This document shows, in pieces, positions 1 to 6,643 of a stretch of DNA of 10,519 nt. The stretch is from Actinomycetes bacterium (GTDB taxonomy: Bacteria > Actinomycetota > Coriobacteriia > WRKU01). Every line of letters begins with the position of its first letter. The stretch's first letter is position 1. A program made the position numbers and the translations under genes. Under the pieces are notes generated by a model. It saw only the letters and a program-made list of their open reading frames with translations. It was not told the DNA's origin and did no database searches. The stretch spans positions 1 through 10,519 of the forward strand of contig WQXV01000023.1 in NCBI GenBank assembly GCA_009781565.1, written 5' to 3'.

Positions 1-299
1 CCGATCGCTGCTACTACTGTAAGAACGCGCTCCTCAGCATCATGCAGGAATACTATCCTAATGCCTTCCTATGCGACGGTACGAATGCCGATGATGACCC
101 AGCTCGGCGCCCGGGTATGCGCGCTCTCGCTGAACTCGGTATCCACTCTCCTCTGCGCGCATGCTCTATCTCAAAAGATGAGGTGCGCCAGATCGCGCGC
201 ACGCTCGGTCTCTCAAACGCCGACCGAGTTTGTGGCTCCTGCCGTGCGACGGCTCTCCCGTACGATATCGATATCGCGACCGTATTTCGCGCTGATTAA
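1..299 (+). CDS. larE: LarE-like ATP-dependent sacrificial sulfur transferase, 3' part only and ending early
   Basis: The reading frame is open from base 3 and stops with TAA at 297-299, leaving 98 codons of the 3' part. The visible protein starts DRCYYCK, followed by LCDGTNADDDPARRPG, then ELGIHSPL and a segment like the LarE 'LTK.EIR.LAR.LGL' block, then VCGSCRATALPYD. These match in order the conserved stretches of the PP-loop ATPase family LarE. LarE activates the carboxylate of pyridinium dicarboxylate mononucleotide and gives up its own cysteine sulfur while building the nickel-pincer cofactor of lactate racemase. The second Cys of VCGSC aligns with the sacrificial cysteine. Family members normally run on for about another 90-100 residues past this point; here the protein ends 14 residues after that cysteine, and the three frames downstream show no LarE-like continuation. 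It may be a truncated relic or a short variant. The family call is fairly secure; activity is uncertain. No larB or larC is visible. Confidence 0.75.
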   Translation, partial: DRCYYCKNALLSIMQEYYPNAFLCDGTNADDDPARRPGMRALAELGIHSPLRACSISKDEVRQIARTLGLSNADRVCGSCRATALPYDIDIATVFRAD

Positions 300-505
300 A
301 CACACCATTCATCTGGTCGATGCTATGCCAACGGTAGTGTCACGATTCGAGAACAACACCTGACACGCAGCATGCAATATCTAGGTACTTGTGCCACAAT
401 AGCATCATAGAAATGACCGTGTCCATGGTTTGGTATACGGTTTGTTTGAGTGTATGCAATATCTTTTGTATCTCACGGATGCAGAAGCAGAAGGAGGAAA
501 CTCAT
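300..505. other. Intergenic gap upstream of the surface-protein gene
   Basis: No gene is supported here. There is no convincing terminator after the LarE-like gene: the only inverted repeat, GTGTCA at 337-342 with TGACAC at 361-366, has an 18-nt loop and no T-run. The 11-bp word ATGCAATATCT occurs twice, at 372-382 and 454-464. Possible promoter elements for the downstream gene are an extended -10 like TGGTATACG at 431-439, and TTGAGT at 446-451 with TATCTC at 469-474 (17-bp spacer). Both are weak matches and neither is decisive. Confidence 0.5.
491..497 (+). promoter_or_regulatory. Strong ribosome binding site that fixes the surface-protein start at 506
   Basis: AAGGAGG lies 8 nt before the ATG at 506-508, a near-perfect Shine-Dalgarno match with ideal spacing. 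The same frame is open further upstream, to an ATG at 389, but that start has no such site and would put 39 extra residues in front of an obvious signal peptide. The start at 506 is therefore preferred. Confidence 0.9.
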
Positions 506-1960
506 ATGAGAACTTCAAGAAAGCTGATTGCCTTATTGCTCGCGGTGATGCTCGCGTTCGGTCTGTTGGCAAGCGTGCCCTTGACCGCATCAGCTGCATC
601 TGGTCTGGTGACCATTGCGCAAGGTGACAGTCTGAACACGATCCAAACAAGTATACAAACGACCCTTGATGGTATGGGAGCTGGTGATGTCCTTACCGTC
701 GAAGGCAGCAAGACCAATGCTGATGGATTACTCGAAATAACAATCCCAGCAGACGTGAAGGTGATCTGGGGAGCGGTCATCAAAGACCATGTCCATATCT
801 TTCTAGCTGGCTCTGGAACATTCGAAGTGGCCGAAGGCGCAGAAATAATTGGAGATGGTGGCGATACGATCTCCACATGGCTTTATAGCTCGGAAGCAGA
901 TTTTGATTTCTATGGTCACATACTGGTTTCGGGAGGCCTCGTTGAGAATACCGATTATAGTCAAGATGCTATCCACTTTGGCCCTGGAGGTGTCACGGTG
1001 ACCGGCGGTACCGTCAGATCTAAAGGTGGCAGTAGTAATAACGCTACGCTATACGGCGATGATGCAACCGTCAAGGTGACCGGAGGTTTGATCGAAGTAA
1101 CCGATGATGGGGGTTACGCAATAATGAACTTTGAGGGTGATACGAACATCTGTGGAGGCAGCGTGATTGCTGACGGGGCGAACTCATGTGCGCTTCTTAC
1201 CACTAGTGGGAAAATCAAAGTAGCCGGCGGATCAGTCTCTGCCGCGGGAGCCGGTGGATATGCCATGATCATCGGATCGAATGGCGTGGGCGCCTACCTA
1301 GCCGGCACCTGTACGGGTGGATTGGTGATCGGTGATGGTTGGGGCATCATTGTCGAGGTCTCGACGCTTGACATCCCGGCTGCTTGGGACGGCACCAGTG
1401 AGGGTATTACAATCAAGACCGTCAACAACTGGGATCCCGCTGATGGCGAGCAGACCGTCACGTGGGATACCTCTGTAGATCCTCCTCTGCTGGTTTTCGA
1501 TCTGGTGGGAGGCAATGACCCCATAAGAACGATCGAGTGGTTCGCTTGCTCAGACGCACCGATTCCGCCAGGAATCTCTGGGCCTGAGACCATGACGGTC
1601 GTCGAGGGCTATGCAGCATTTGCGACTGATCCTTTCACCCTGACTGGATCCCCGTTGCCGACTGTTACGATTTCGGGTAACCCCGCTATCACATGGAACG
1701 CTACGACGCAGCAACTCGATATCGCTGCGGGGCTTGCACCTGGTACCTATACGGTCGTATTGACCGCATCGAACGGTGTTGAGCCCGATGCGACTGCGAC
1801 ATTCACGTTGATCGTGGTCCCTGCAAGTACTCCTCCAGAGCCCAAGCCGCCTGTTCCTCCGACCGGAGATGCGCTGAGCTTGCTTGGTATGATCAGTGTC
1901 AGTAGCCTTGCGCTTGTCTCACTCGGCATGGGTGTGGTGACGGGACGCAAACGTCACTAG
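506..1960 (+). CDS. Secreted cell-wall-anchored surface protein with beta-helix-like region, Ig-like domain and VPPTG sorting signal
   Basis: The protein has 484 residues. Residues 1-30 form a signal peptide: MRTSRK, a leucine/alanine-rich core, then an A-S-A|A cleavage site. Residues of roughly 70-310 are rich in short glycine-containing strands such as VTVTGGTV, VKVTGGLIEV, ICGGSVIADG and IKVAGGSVSAAG, spaced like the coils of a right-handed beta-helix. Residues 357-438 resemble an Ig/cadherin-like (He_PIG type) domain, ending in a GTYTVVLTASNG block. A proline-rich linker (439-449) leads to VPPTG at 450-454, a hydrophobic stretch, and the basic tail RKRH at the C-terminus. This is the standard layout of a sortase substrate, with Val in place of Leu in the LPXTG motif. 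It is probably covalently attached to peptidoglycan and surface exposed. Ligand and function are unknown, and no sortase gene lies in the window. It is transcribed alone, ending at the terminator at 1991-2022. Confidence 0.9.
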   Translation: MRTSRKLIALLLAVMLAFGLLASVPLTASAASGLVTIAQGDSLNTIQTSIQTTLDGMGAGDVLTVEGSKTNADGLLEITIPADVKVIWGAVIKDHVHIFLAGSGTFEVAEGAEIIGDGGDTISTWLYSSEADFDFYGHILVSGGLVENTDYSQDAIHFGPGGVTVTGGTVRSKGGSSNNATLYGDDATVKVTGGLIEVTDDGGYAIMNFEGDTNICGGSVIADGANSCALLTTSGKIKVAGGSVSAAGAGGYAMIIGSNGVGAYLAGTCTGGLVIGDGWGIIVEVSTLDIPAAWDGTSEGITIKTVNNWDPADGEQTVTWDTSVDPPLLVFDLVGGNDPIRTIEWFACSDAPIPPGISGPETMTVVEGYAAFATDPFTLTGSPLPTVTISGNPAITWNATTQQLDIAAGLAPGTYTVVLTASNGVEPDATATFTLIVVPASTPPEPKPPVPPTGDALSLLGMISVSSLALVSLGMGVVTGRKRH

Positions 1961-1990
1961 TTCTGCTGACTGAATAGTCTGAGATTGCAC

Positions 1991-2022
1991 AGAGCGGGAA
2001 GTTCACCTTCCCGCTCTTTCTT
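1991..2022 (+). terminator. Intrinsic terminator of the surface-protein gene
   Basis: A perfect 11-bp stem, AGAGCGGGAAG (1991-2001) with CTTCCCGCTCT (2007-2017), encloses a 5-nt loop. It is followed by the T-rich run TTCTT (2018-2022, continuing T). It lies 30 bp after the stop codon of the surface-protein gene. The T-run is on the plus-strand side, so termination is expected for plus-strand transcription. Confidence 0.92.
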
Positions 2023-2029
2023 TGCACGG

Positions 2030-2035
2030 TATAAT
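2030..2035 (+). promoter_or_regulatory. Consensus -10 box, probable promoter of the HEXXH protein gene
   Basis: TATAAT at 2030-2035 is a perfect sigma-70/SigA -10 hexamer, 53 bp before the ATG at 2089 and just after the terminator of the previous gene. The -35 region at the usual 17-bp distance would fall within the terminator stem (about 2007-2012, CTTCCC) and is a poor match, so the promoter may be weak or activator-dependent. The assignment rests on the -10 box and its position. Confidence 0.55.
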
Positions 2036-2088
2036 GCATAGAGCGATAGACTGCGTAAGATATGTCGTAAGCTTAACGGGGAGAATTG

Positions 2089-2526
2089 ATGCGAGAGCTC
2101 AGCACCATACTGGTTTTCATCCTGAATTCGACCTGGGGCATCATCCAGTCACTGATGGGCCTCATCCGGTTCTTTATGTATTGGAGACACCCTCATTATC
2201 GATACGAGGCAAGTATCGTCACCGTGGGTGCCTCATCGAAGCGCTCACAGTCCAAAGGTGGTCTCTCTTTGGGCTCATTCATCTTCATCTCTTCTGATAT
2301 GAAACCTGAGGATATACCTCGAAGCAGACTGGTGCGACATGAATATGGTCACGTTCTACAAAGCGTCGCATTAGGTCCTCTTTTCCTGCCGCTCGTTGGG
2401 ATACCCAGCTTCATTTGGGCACAATACTTCTCAGATTGGCGCAAAAGGAACGGAGTGAACTACTACACCTTCTATACCGAGCGGTGGGCCGATAACTGGG
2501 GAGAAAGCAAACTACAGCAATCGTGA
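2089..2526 (+). CDS. Small membrane protein with HEXXH putative zinc-metalloprotease motif
   Basis: The protein has 145 residues. GGGGAG at 2078-2083 sits 5 nt before the ATG at 2089. A TTG directly upstream at 2086 is also in frame but would be too close to that site. Residues 5-30 form a hydrophobic N-terminal segment, followed by a basic stretch. LVRHEYGHVLQS carries H84-E85-x-x-H88, the HEXXH zinc-binding and catalytic motif. Directly after it comes a second hydrophobic segment (about 93-113, GPLFLPLVGIPSFIW), then YTFYTERWAD near the C-terminus, where Glu131 or Asp135 could be the third zinc ligand. This arrangement (HEYGH..QS, GPL.LP..G.PS, FYTE.WAD) recurs in small uncharacterised bacterial proteins that I recall only as hypothetical. 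Proteolytic activity is an inference from the motif; the substrate is unknown. The last 15 bp overlap the end of the convergent cls gene. Confidence 0.8.
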   Translation: MRELSTILVFILNSTWGIIQSLMGLIRFFMYWRHPHYRYEASIVTVGASSKRSQSKGGLSLGSFIFISSDMKPEDIPRSRLVRHEYGHVLQSVALGPLFLPLVGIPSFIWAQYFSDWRKRNGVNYYTFYTERWADNWGESKLQQS

Positions 2527-3963
2527 GAACAGGCGGTACGCCGAGTTCTTGAATCGTTTGACTGGATCGACCTCTTCGAGCTCTGCGAGTGTGACCCGAC
2601 GGCACTGCGTCTGATCATCAAGGAATGCTTGCTTGTTCAGCAGCGTGAGTGCTCGATCATAGATCCACACCATGAGCTCCTTGTGGAGCTCGAGGGAGCG
2701 AAAATCCAGGTTCATGGTACCGACACAGGTTGCAACATCATCGGTCACGAGCATCTTCGCGTGGAAGAATCCTGGCTCGTAGAGATAGACTTTGACGCCT
2801 GCCTCTATCAACGGTTTGAAATAGGTGAACGCGGCATCCCATGCGATCTTCTTGTCCGGTACACCTGTGATCATCAGCCGCACATCGACACCGGAGAACG
2901 CCGCCATGATCAACGCGTCATTCATCGTTTCGGTCGGCACATAATACGGTGACTGGATCCAGGCATACTCGTTGGCACGAGAGATCGCCACGCGGTACGA
3001 ATCAGCAGCCACATCCCAGATATCCTCGACGCCTTGGGCGGCGACCTGAACTAATACCTCTCCCTCTCCCACCTGATCGAGAGGGAAATACTTGGATACC
3101 CACAGCGACTCATGATCGACCTCGAACCATCGTTGGGCGAAAAGATCCTGCATCAGCAGCACCGCCGGTCCGCGAAACCGCATTCCAGTGTCGCGCCAAC
3201 TGTGATACTTGTGGCCACCATCGATATATTCTTGCCCGATGTTGATCCCGCCGGTATGGGCGACGAGTCCATCGACGACCGTGATCTTGCGATGATTGCG
3301 ATAGTTGACCTGCTTGAGCGCGGTCAGGTCACTCAGTACCGTGCCACCCGCATCGGCAACGCGTTTGAGTCCCCTTTTGGTGTAGGTCAGATTTCCAATG
3401 AAGTCGTTCAGTATCCGGACCTCGACTCCTGCCTTTATACGTTCCACCAAGATATCGGCGACTTGGTCGGGCAGCTCGTCGTCTTCCCAGATGAAATACT
3501 GCATATGGATGAACTTCTGCGCAGCCCGCAGGTCTTCGAGCAGATGCGGGAAATACGTCTGCCCGTCGTAGTAGACATCGACATCGCGTGCGGGCATCGG
3601 TGGGATGCCCGTCTGATCGGTCATCGTCCGTACCAGATGATCGACCTGCTGGTTGGGATTGGCGGCGACGAACGCGCTTGCTTGCCCTTGATAGCGCTCC
3701 CAGATCTGTTCCATGAAGGGTAGGCGGATCGACTGGCGTGCTTTATGCCATTTGGACTTCTTGGTGATCGCCTCCCAGTTCCTACCGGTGAAGTAGTAGA
3801 GAAACCAGCCGATTCCCGGCAGCAGGCACACGACCAGGATCCAGGCGATGGTGACCGAGGGCTCACGATCGGTCGCGATCAGTGCCAGTATTGCGGCGAT
3901 CCAGTATATGACCAAAAGCGGGAGTATGACCCAGCCGTAACTCGATAGAGTATGGAAAATCAT
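2512..3963 (-). CDS. cls: Cardiolipin synthase (phospholipase D family)
   Basis: The protein has 483 residues, the usual length for bacterial ClsA-type enzymes. It condenses two phosphatidylglycerol molecules, or PG with another phospholipid donor, to give cardiolipin and glycerol at the inner face of the cytoplasmic membrane. Two transmembrane helices are visible at about 8-30 and 36-59, containing the family's WILVVCLLPGIGWFLYY-type PLD-nuclease N-terminal region. The two HKD catalytic motifs are intact: H224-x-K226-x4-D231 in NHRKITVVDG, followed by GGINIG, and H401-x-K403-x4-D408 in FFHAKMLVTDD, followed by GTMNLDFRS. The ATG at 3963 has GGAGAG 8 nt upstream. It starts 15 bp after the uvrB stop codon and is probably co-transcribed with uvrB. 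I see no terminator at its 3' end, which runs into the convergent HEXXH gene. Confidence 0.95.
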   Translation of the reverse strand: MIFHTLSSYGWVILPLLVIYWIAAILALIATDREPSVTIAWILVVCLLPGIGWFLYYFTGRNWEAITKKSKWHKARQSIRLPFMEQIWERYQGQASAFVAANPNQQVDHLVRTMTDQTGIPPMPARDVDVYYDGQTYFPHLLEDLRAAQKFIHMQYFIWEDDELPDQVADILVERIKAGVEVRILNDFIGNLTYTKRGLKRVADAGGTVLSDLTALKQVNYRNHRKITVVDGLVAHTGGINIGQEYIDGGHKYHSWRDTGMRFRGPAVLLMQDLFAQRWFEVDHESLWVSKYFPLDQVGEGEVLVQVAAQGVEDIWDVAADSYRVAISRANEYAWIQSPYYVPTETMNDALIMAAFSGVDVRLMITGVPDKKIAWDAAFTYFKPLIEAGVKVYLYEPGFFHAKMLVTDDVATCVGTMNLDFRSLELHKELMVWIYDRALTLLNKQAFLDDQTQCRRVTLAELEEVDPVKRFKNSAYRLFSRLL

Positions 3964-3978
3964 CGCGTGATCTCTCCG

Positions 3979-6087
3979 CTACTTCTTTCGCCGGCGCCGA
4001 CCATGGGTGCTGCCTTTACGCGCACCGGCTTTGAGTGCGCTCAGTATCTTCTCACTGTCGCTACCTTCGACCTCCGTGCGTAGCTTTACCACCTGATCAC
4101 GCAGTTTTGCCGCGGTCTCGAAATCGAGCGCGTCTGCCGCACTGTTCATCTCCTCTTCCATCGCCGCGATCAACCGGAGCGCCTCGCTCTTGGGTAGCTT
4201 TCCTAGCTCGGCGGCGGCGTCTTTGATCCCGTCGTCTTCCTCGGACTCATCGCGTACGAATGAGACGATGTCACTGATCGCCTTGCGGATCGTCTCCGGC
4301 TTTATGTTGTGCTCGAGGTTGTAGGCGGTCTGGATCTCACGGCGACGGTCGGTCTCATCAAGCGCGAGCTGCATGCTGTCGGTCACCTTATCGGCATACA
4401 TGATGACCTTGCCAGAGACGTTGCGCGCCGCACGCCCGATCGTCTGGATCAGTGAGCGTGTGTTGCGTAAGAATCCCTCTTTGTCGGCATCCAGTATCGC
4501 AATGAGCGAGACCTCGGGAAGATCGAGGCCTTCGCGCAAAAGATTGATACCGACCACCACATCGATGACGCCTTGGCGCAGCTCACGCAGTATCTCGACA
4601 CGCTCCATCGTCCCGATATCACTGTGCAGATAGCGTACCTTCAAACCCTGTTCGATGAAGTAGTCGGTCAAGTCTTCAGCCATCTGCTTGGTCAGTGTCG
4701 TGACCAGTGTGCGCTCTGAGGCATCGATGCGCTTCTTGATCTCATCGAGCAGGTCATCGATCTGCCCGGCGACCGGACGCACCTCGACCTCGGGGTCGAT
4801 CAGACCGGTCGGCCTGATTATCTGCTCGACGGTCTGCTGAGTGACCCCCAGCTCATAATCTCCCGGTGTCGCACTGACATAGACGGTCTGAGGTATCTTC
4901 GCCTCGAACTCGTCGAAGCGCAAAGGACGGTTATCCAGCGCACTGGGCAGACGGAATCCGTGCTCCACCAGCGTGACCTTGCGCGAGCGATCCCCCTCAT
5001 GCATACCGCGGATCTGAGGCACGGTCACATGGCTCTCATCGATGATGCAGAGCATGTCGTCGGGGAAATAGTCGATCAGGGTGGAAGCGGGCTGACCCGG
5101 AGCGCGTCCATCGAGGTGGCGCGAATAGTTCTCGATGCCGCTGCAGAACCCCATCGTCTCAAGCATCTCCAGATCGTAGTTCGTACGCATCTTGAGACGC
5201 TGCTCTTCCAGCAGTTTGTTCTCACTGCGAAACTGCGCCAGACGATCACCCAGCTCCTCTTGGATCGTGCCCAGTGCCTCTTTGAGCATCGTCTGCTCGG
5301 TCACATAGTGAGAAGCAGGCCAGATCGGGAGCACATCGAACGTTCCCAGCACCTCCCCGGTCAGCTGATCGACCTCTGCGATACGATCGATCTGCTCACC
5401 GAAAAGCTCGACGCGGATCGGATGATCCCCATAGGGTGGGAAGACGTCGATGACATCTCCGCGTACGCGAAAAGTGCCGCGTTCCAGCGAGAAGTCATTG
5501 CGGTCATATTGGATATCGATCAGATCGCTTATCAGCCGATCGCGATCGTAGGGTTCTTTGGTGTCAAGGAATACCGCCATACCTGCATAGTTTTCCGGTG
5601 AGCCGATCCCGTAGATGCAGCTGACTGAGGCGACGACGACGACATCGCGTCGCGAGAGGAGTGAAGCGGTCGCGGCATGGCGTAGTTTCTCGACCTCCTC
5701 GTTGATCGATGAGTCCTTCTCGATGAAGGTGTCAGTGGTCGGCACATAGGCTTCGGGCTGATAGTAATCGTAGTAACTCACAAAGTAGACGACTGCGGCT
5801 TCGGGAAGGAAATCCTTGAGCTCGGCGGTCAGCTGCGCAGCCAGCGTCTTATTCGGTGCCATGACCAGCGTGGGTCTTTGGACTTGCTCGATCAGTTTGG
5901 CAATGGTGAAGGTCTTTCCGCTTCCGGTCACGCCCAACAGGGTCTGGTGACGCAACCCTTTATTGACACCGGCGGTCAGCTCTTCGATCGCCTTGGGCTG
6001 ATCCCCACTGGGCTCGAAGGGTGAGTGGACCGTGAAGGGACGCAGCGCGACCCGGCGATCTTCGGCGGCCTTCTTTACCTGTGGCAT
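3979..6087 (-). CDS. uvrB: Excinuclease ABC subunit B (UvrB)
   Basis: UvrB is the damage-verifying helicase-like subunit of bacterial nucleotide excision repair. UvrA loads it, it inserts a beta-hairpin between the strands, and it then recruits UvrC. The protein has 702 residues, slightly longer than the usual 660-680. Walker A GVTGSGKT is at 52-59. The aromatic beta-hairpin region ([22 protein letters not shown]) spans about 104-125. Helicase motifs later in the protein include [41 protein letters not shown] and [11 protein letters not shown]-terminal UVR domain at about 636-672 ([22 protein letters not shown]) binds UvrC. The extra length is mainly a basic tail ending GRRRRKK. AGAGGA lies 9 nt before the ATG at 6087. 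It follows coaE by 36 bp and precedes cls by 15 bp, so it lies inside an apparent operon. Confidence 0.98.
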   Translation of the reverse strand: MPQVKKAAEDRRVALRPFTVHSPFEPSGDQPKAIEELTAGVNKGLRHQTLLGVTGSGKTFTIAKLIEQVQRPTLVMAPNKTLAAQLTAELKDFLPEAAVVYFVSYYDYYQPEAYVPTTDTFIEKDSSINEEVEKLRHAATASLLSRRDVVVVASVSCIYGIGSPENYAGMAVFLDTKEPYDRDRLISDLIDIQYDRNDFSLERGTFRVRGDVIDVFPPYGDHPIRVELFGEQIDRIAEVDQLTGEVLGTFDVLPIWPASHYVTEQTMLKEALGTIQEELGDRLAQFRSENKLLEEQRLKMRTNYDLEMLETMGFCSGIENYSRHLDGRAPGQPASTLIDYFPDDMLCIIDESHVTVPQIRGMHEGDRSRKVTLVEHGFRLPSALDNRPLRFDEFEAKIPQTVYVSATPGDYELGVTQQTVEQIIRPTGLIDPEVEVRPVAGQIDDLLDEIKKRIDASERTLVTTLTKQMAEDLTDYFIEQGLKVRYLHSDIGTMERVEILRELRQGVIDVVVGINLLREGLDLPEVSLIAILDADKEGFLRNTRSLIQTIGRAARNVSGKVIMYADKVTDSMQLALDETDRRREIQTAYNLEHNIKPETIRKAISDIVSFVRDESEEDDGIKDAAAELGKLPKSEALRLIAAMEEEMNSAADALDFETAAKLRDQVVKLRTEVEGSDSEKILSALKAGARKGSTHGRRRRKK

Positions 6088-6123
6088 GCGCGCTTTTCCT
6101 CTGTCCCGTGTCTCTTAAGCAGC

Positions 6124-6597
6124 CTACTCATAGACATAACGCCTTTGCGCCTTGTCACGCGCTTCGAACTGCTTGGCGCTCATTCCGCGACCGATCGCCC
6201 GTGCGCGTCGAATGCTATACACCTCATCGACGATTCTGACATCAGCCTCTTCAAGCCATGGATAATCATCTGCCGAGAGCGGGACTGCTGATTCGATCAG
6301 TACGATACCCTCGGGGTGGTTGCCGAGGAACTCACCTGCGAGATTCTCAGCTTTGCCCAGAATGAGCGGATGGATCTTTGCTGAGAGACGATCCAGCTCA
6401 TCGTAGTTGGAGAACACCTGTTTCGCGAGCGCCGCACGGTCCAGATCAGGACCGTAGAGCTCTTCGAGCACCTCATGGCCGATCCGATCAAGACCGAGGT
6501 TGAGCACGCTCATTCCCTGGTCCTCGTATTCGGCTTGCAACTGGGCTAGTGCCGTGCTCTTACCCGCGCAGATAGGTCCCGTCACCACGACGATCAT
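6124..6597 (-). CDS. coaE: Dephospho-CoA kinase-like protein, short form
   Basis: CoaE phosphorylates the ribose 3'-hydroxyl of dephospho-CoA with ATP, the last step of coenzyme A synthesis, in the cytoplasm. The protein has 157 residues, against about 195-210 in the family. A P-loop GPICAGKST is at 7-15. LGLDRIGHEVL at 34-44 matches the family's D-A-D-x-I-x-H-x-V segment with one acidic residue (D37). Later come IHPLI (75-79), VLIESAVPL (99-107, like the V-D-I-P-L block) and an arginine-rich helix SIRRARAIGRGMS leading to KAQ at 149-151. The protein stops six residues after that Gln, so the usual last 40 or so residues (the AD-x-VI-x-N part) are missing. Only 36 bp separate the stop from uvrB, leaving no room for a frameshifted tail. 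The start at 6597 has GGGGAG 5 nt upstream. The position next to uvrB supports the CoaE call. It could also be a diverged P-loop kinase with another substrate. Confidence 0.72.
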   Translation of the reverse strand: MIVVVTGPICAGKSTALAQLQAEYEDQGMSVLNLGLDRIGHEVLEELYGPDLDRAALAKQVFSNYDELDRLSAKIHPLILGKAENLAGEFLGNHPEGIVLIESAVPLSADDYPWLEEADVRIVDEVYSIRRARAIGRGMSAKQFEARDKAQRRYVYE

Positions 6598-6643
6598 TGC
6601 CTCTCCCCTTTCAGGCACACGGTATTCAGTATTGCGTAATAAC

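Noticed and set aside
337..366. Inverted repeat GTGTCA/TGACAC as a terminator for the LarE-like gene
   Set aside because: The stem is only 6 bp, the loop is 18 nt, and no T-run follows.
389..505. N-terminal extension of the surface protein to an upstream ATG at 389
   Set aside because: It would bury the signal peptide 39 residues inside the protein; the start at 506 has a near-perfect ribosome binding site.
3112..3723. Long plus-strand open frame opposite cls (203 codons)
   Set aside because: It mirrors the conserved HKD-containing coding sequence of cls and has no independent support.
4960..5601. Long plus-strand open frame opposite uvrB (213 codons)
   Set aside because: It is antisense to conserved uvrB helicase sequence, lacks a ribosome binding site and matches no family; open antisense frames are common in G+C-rich genes.
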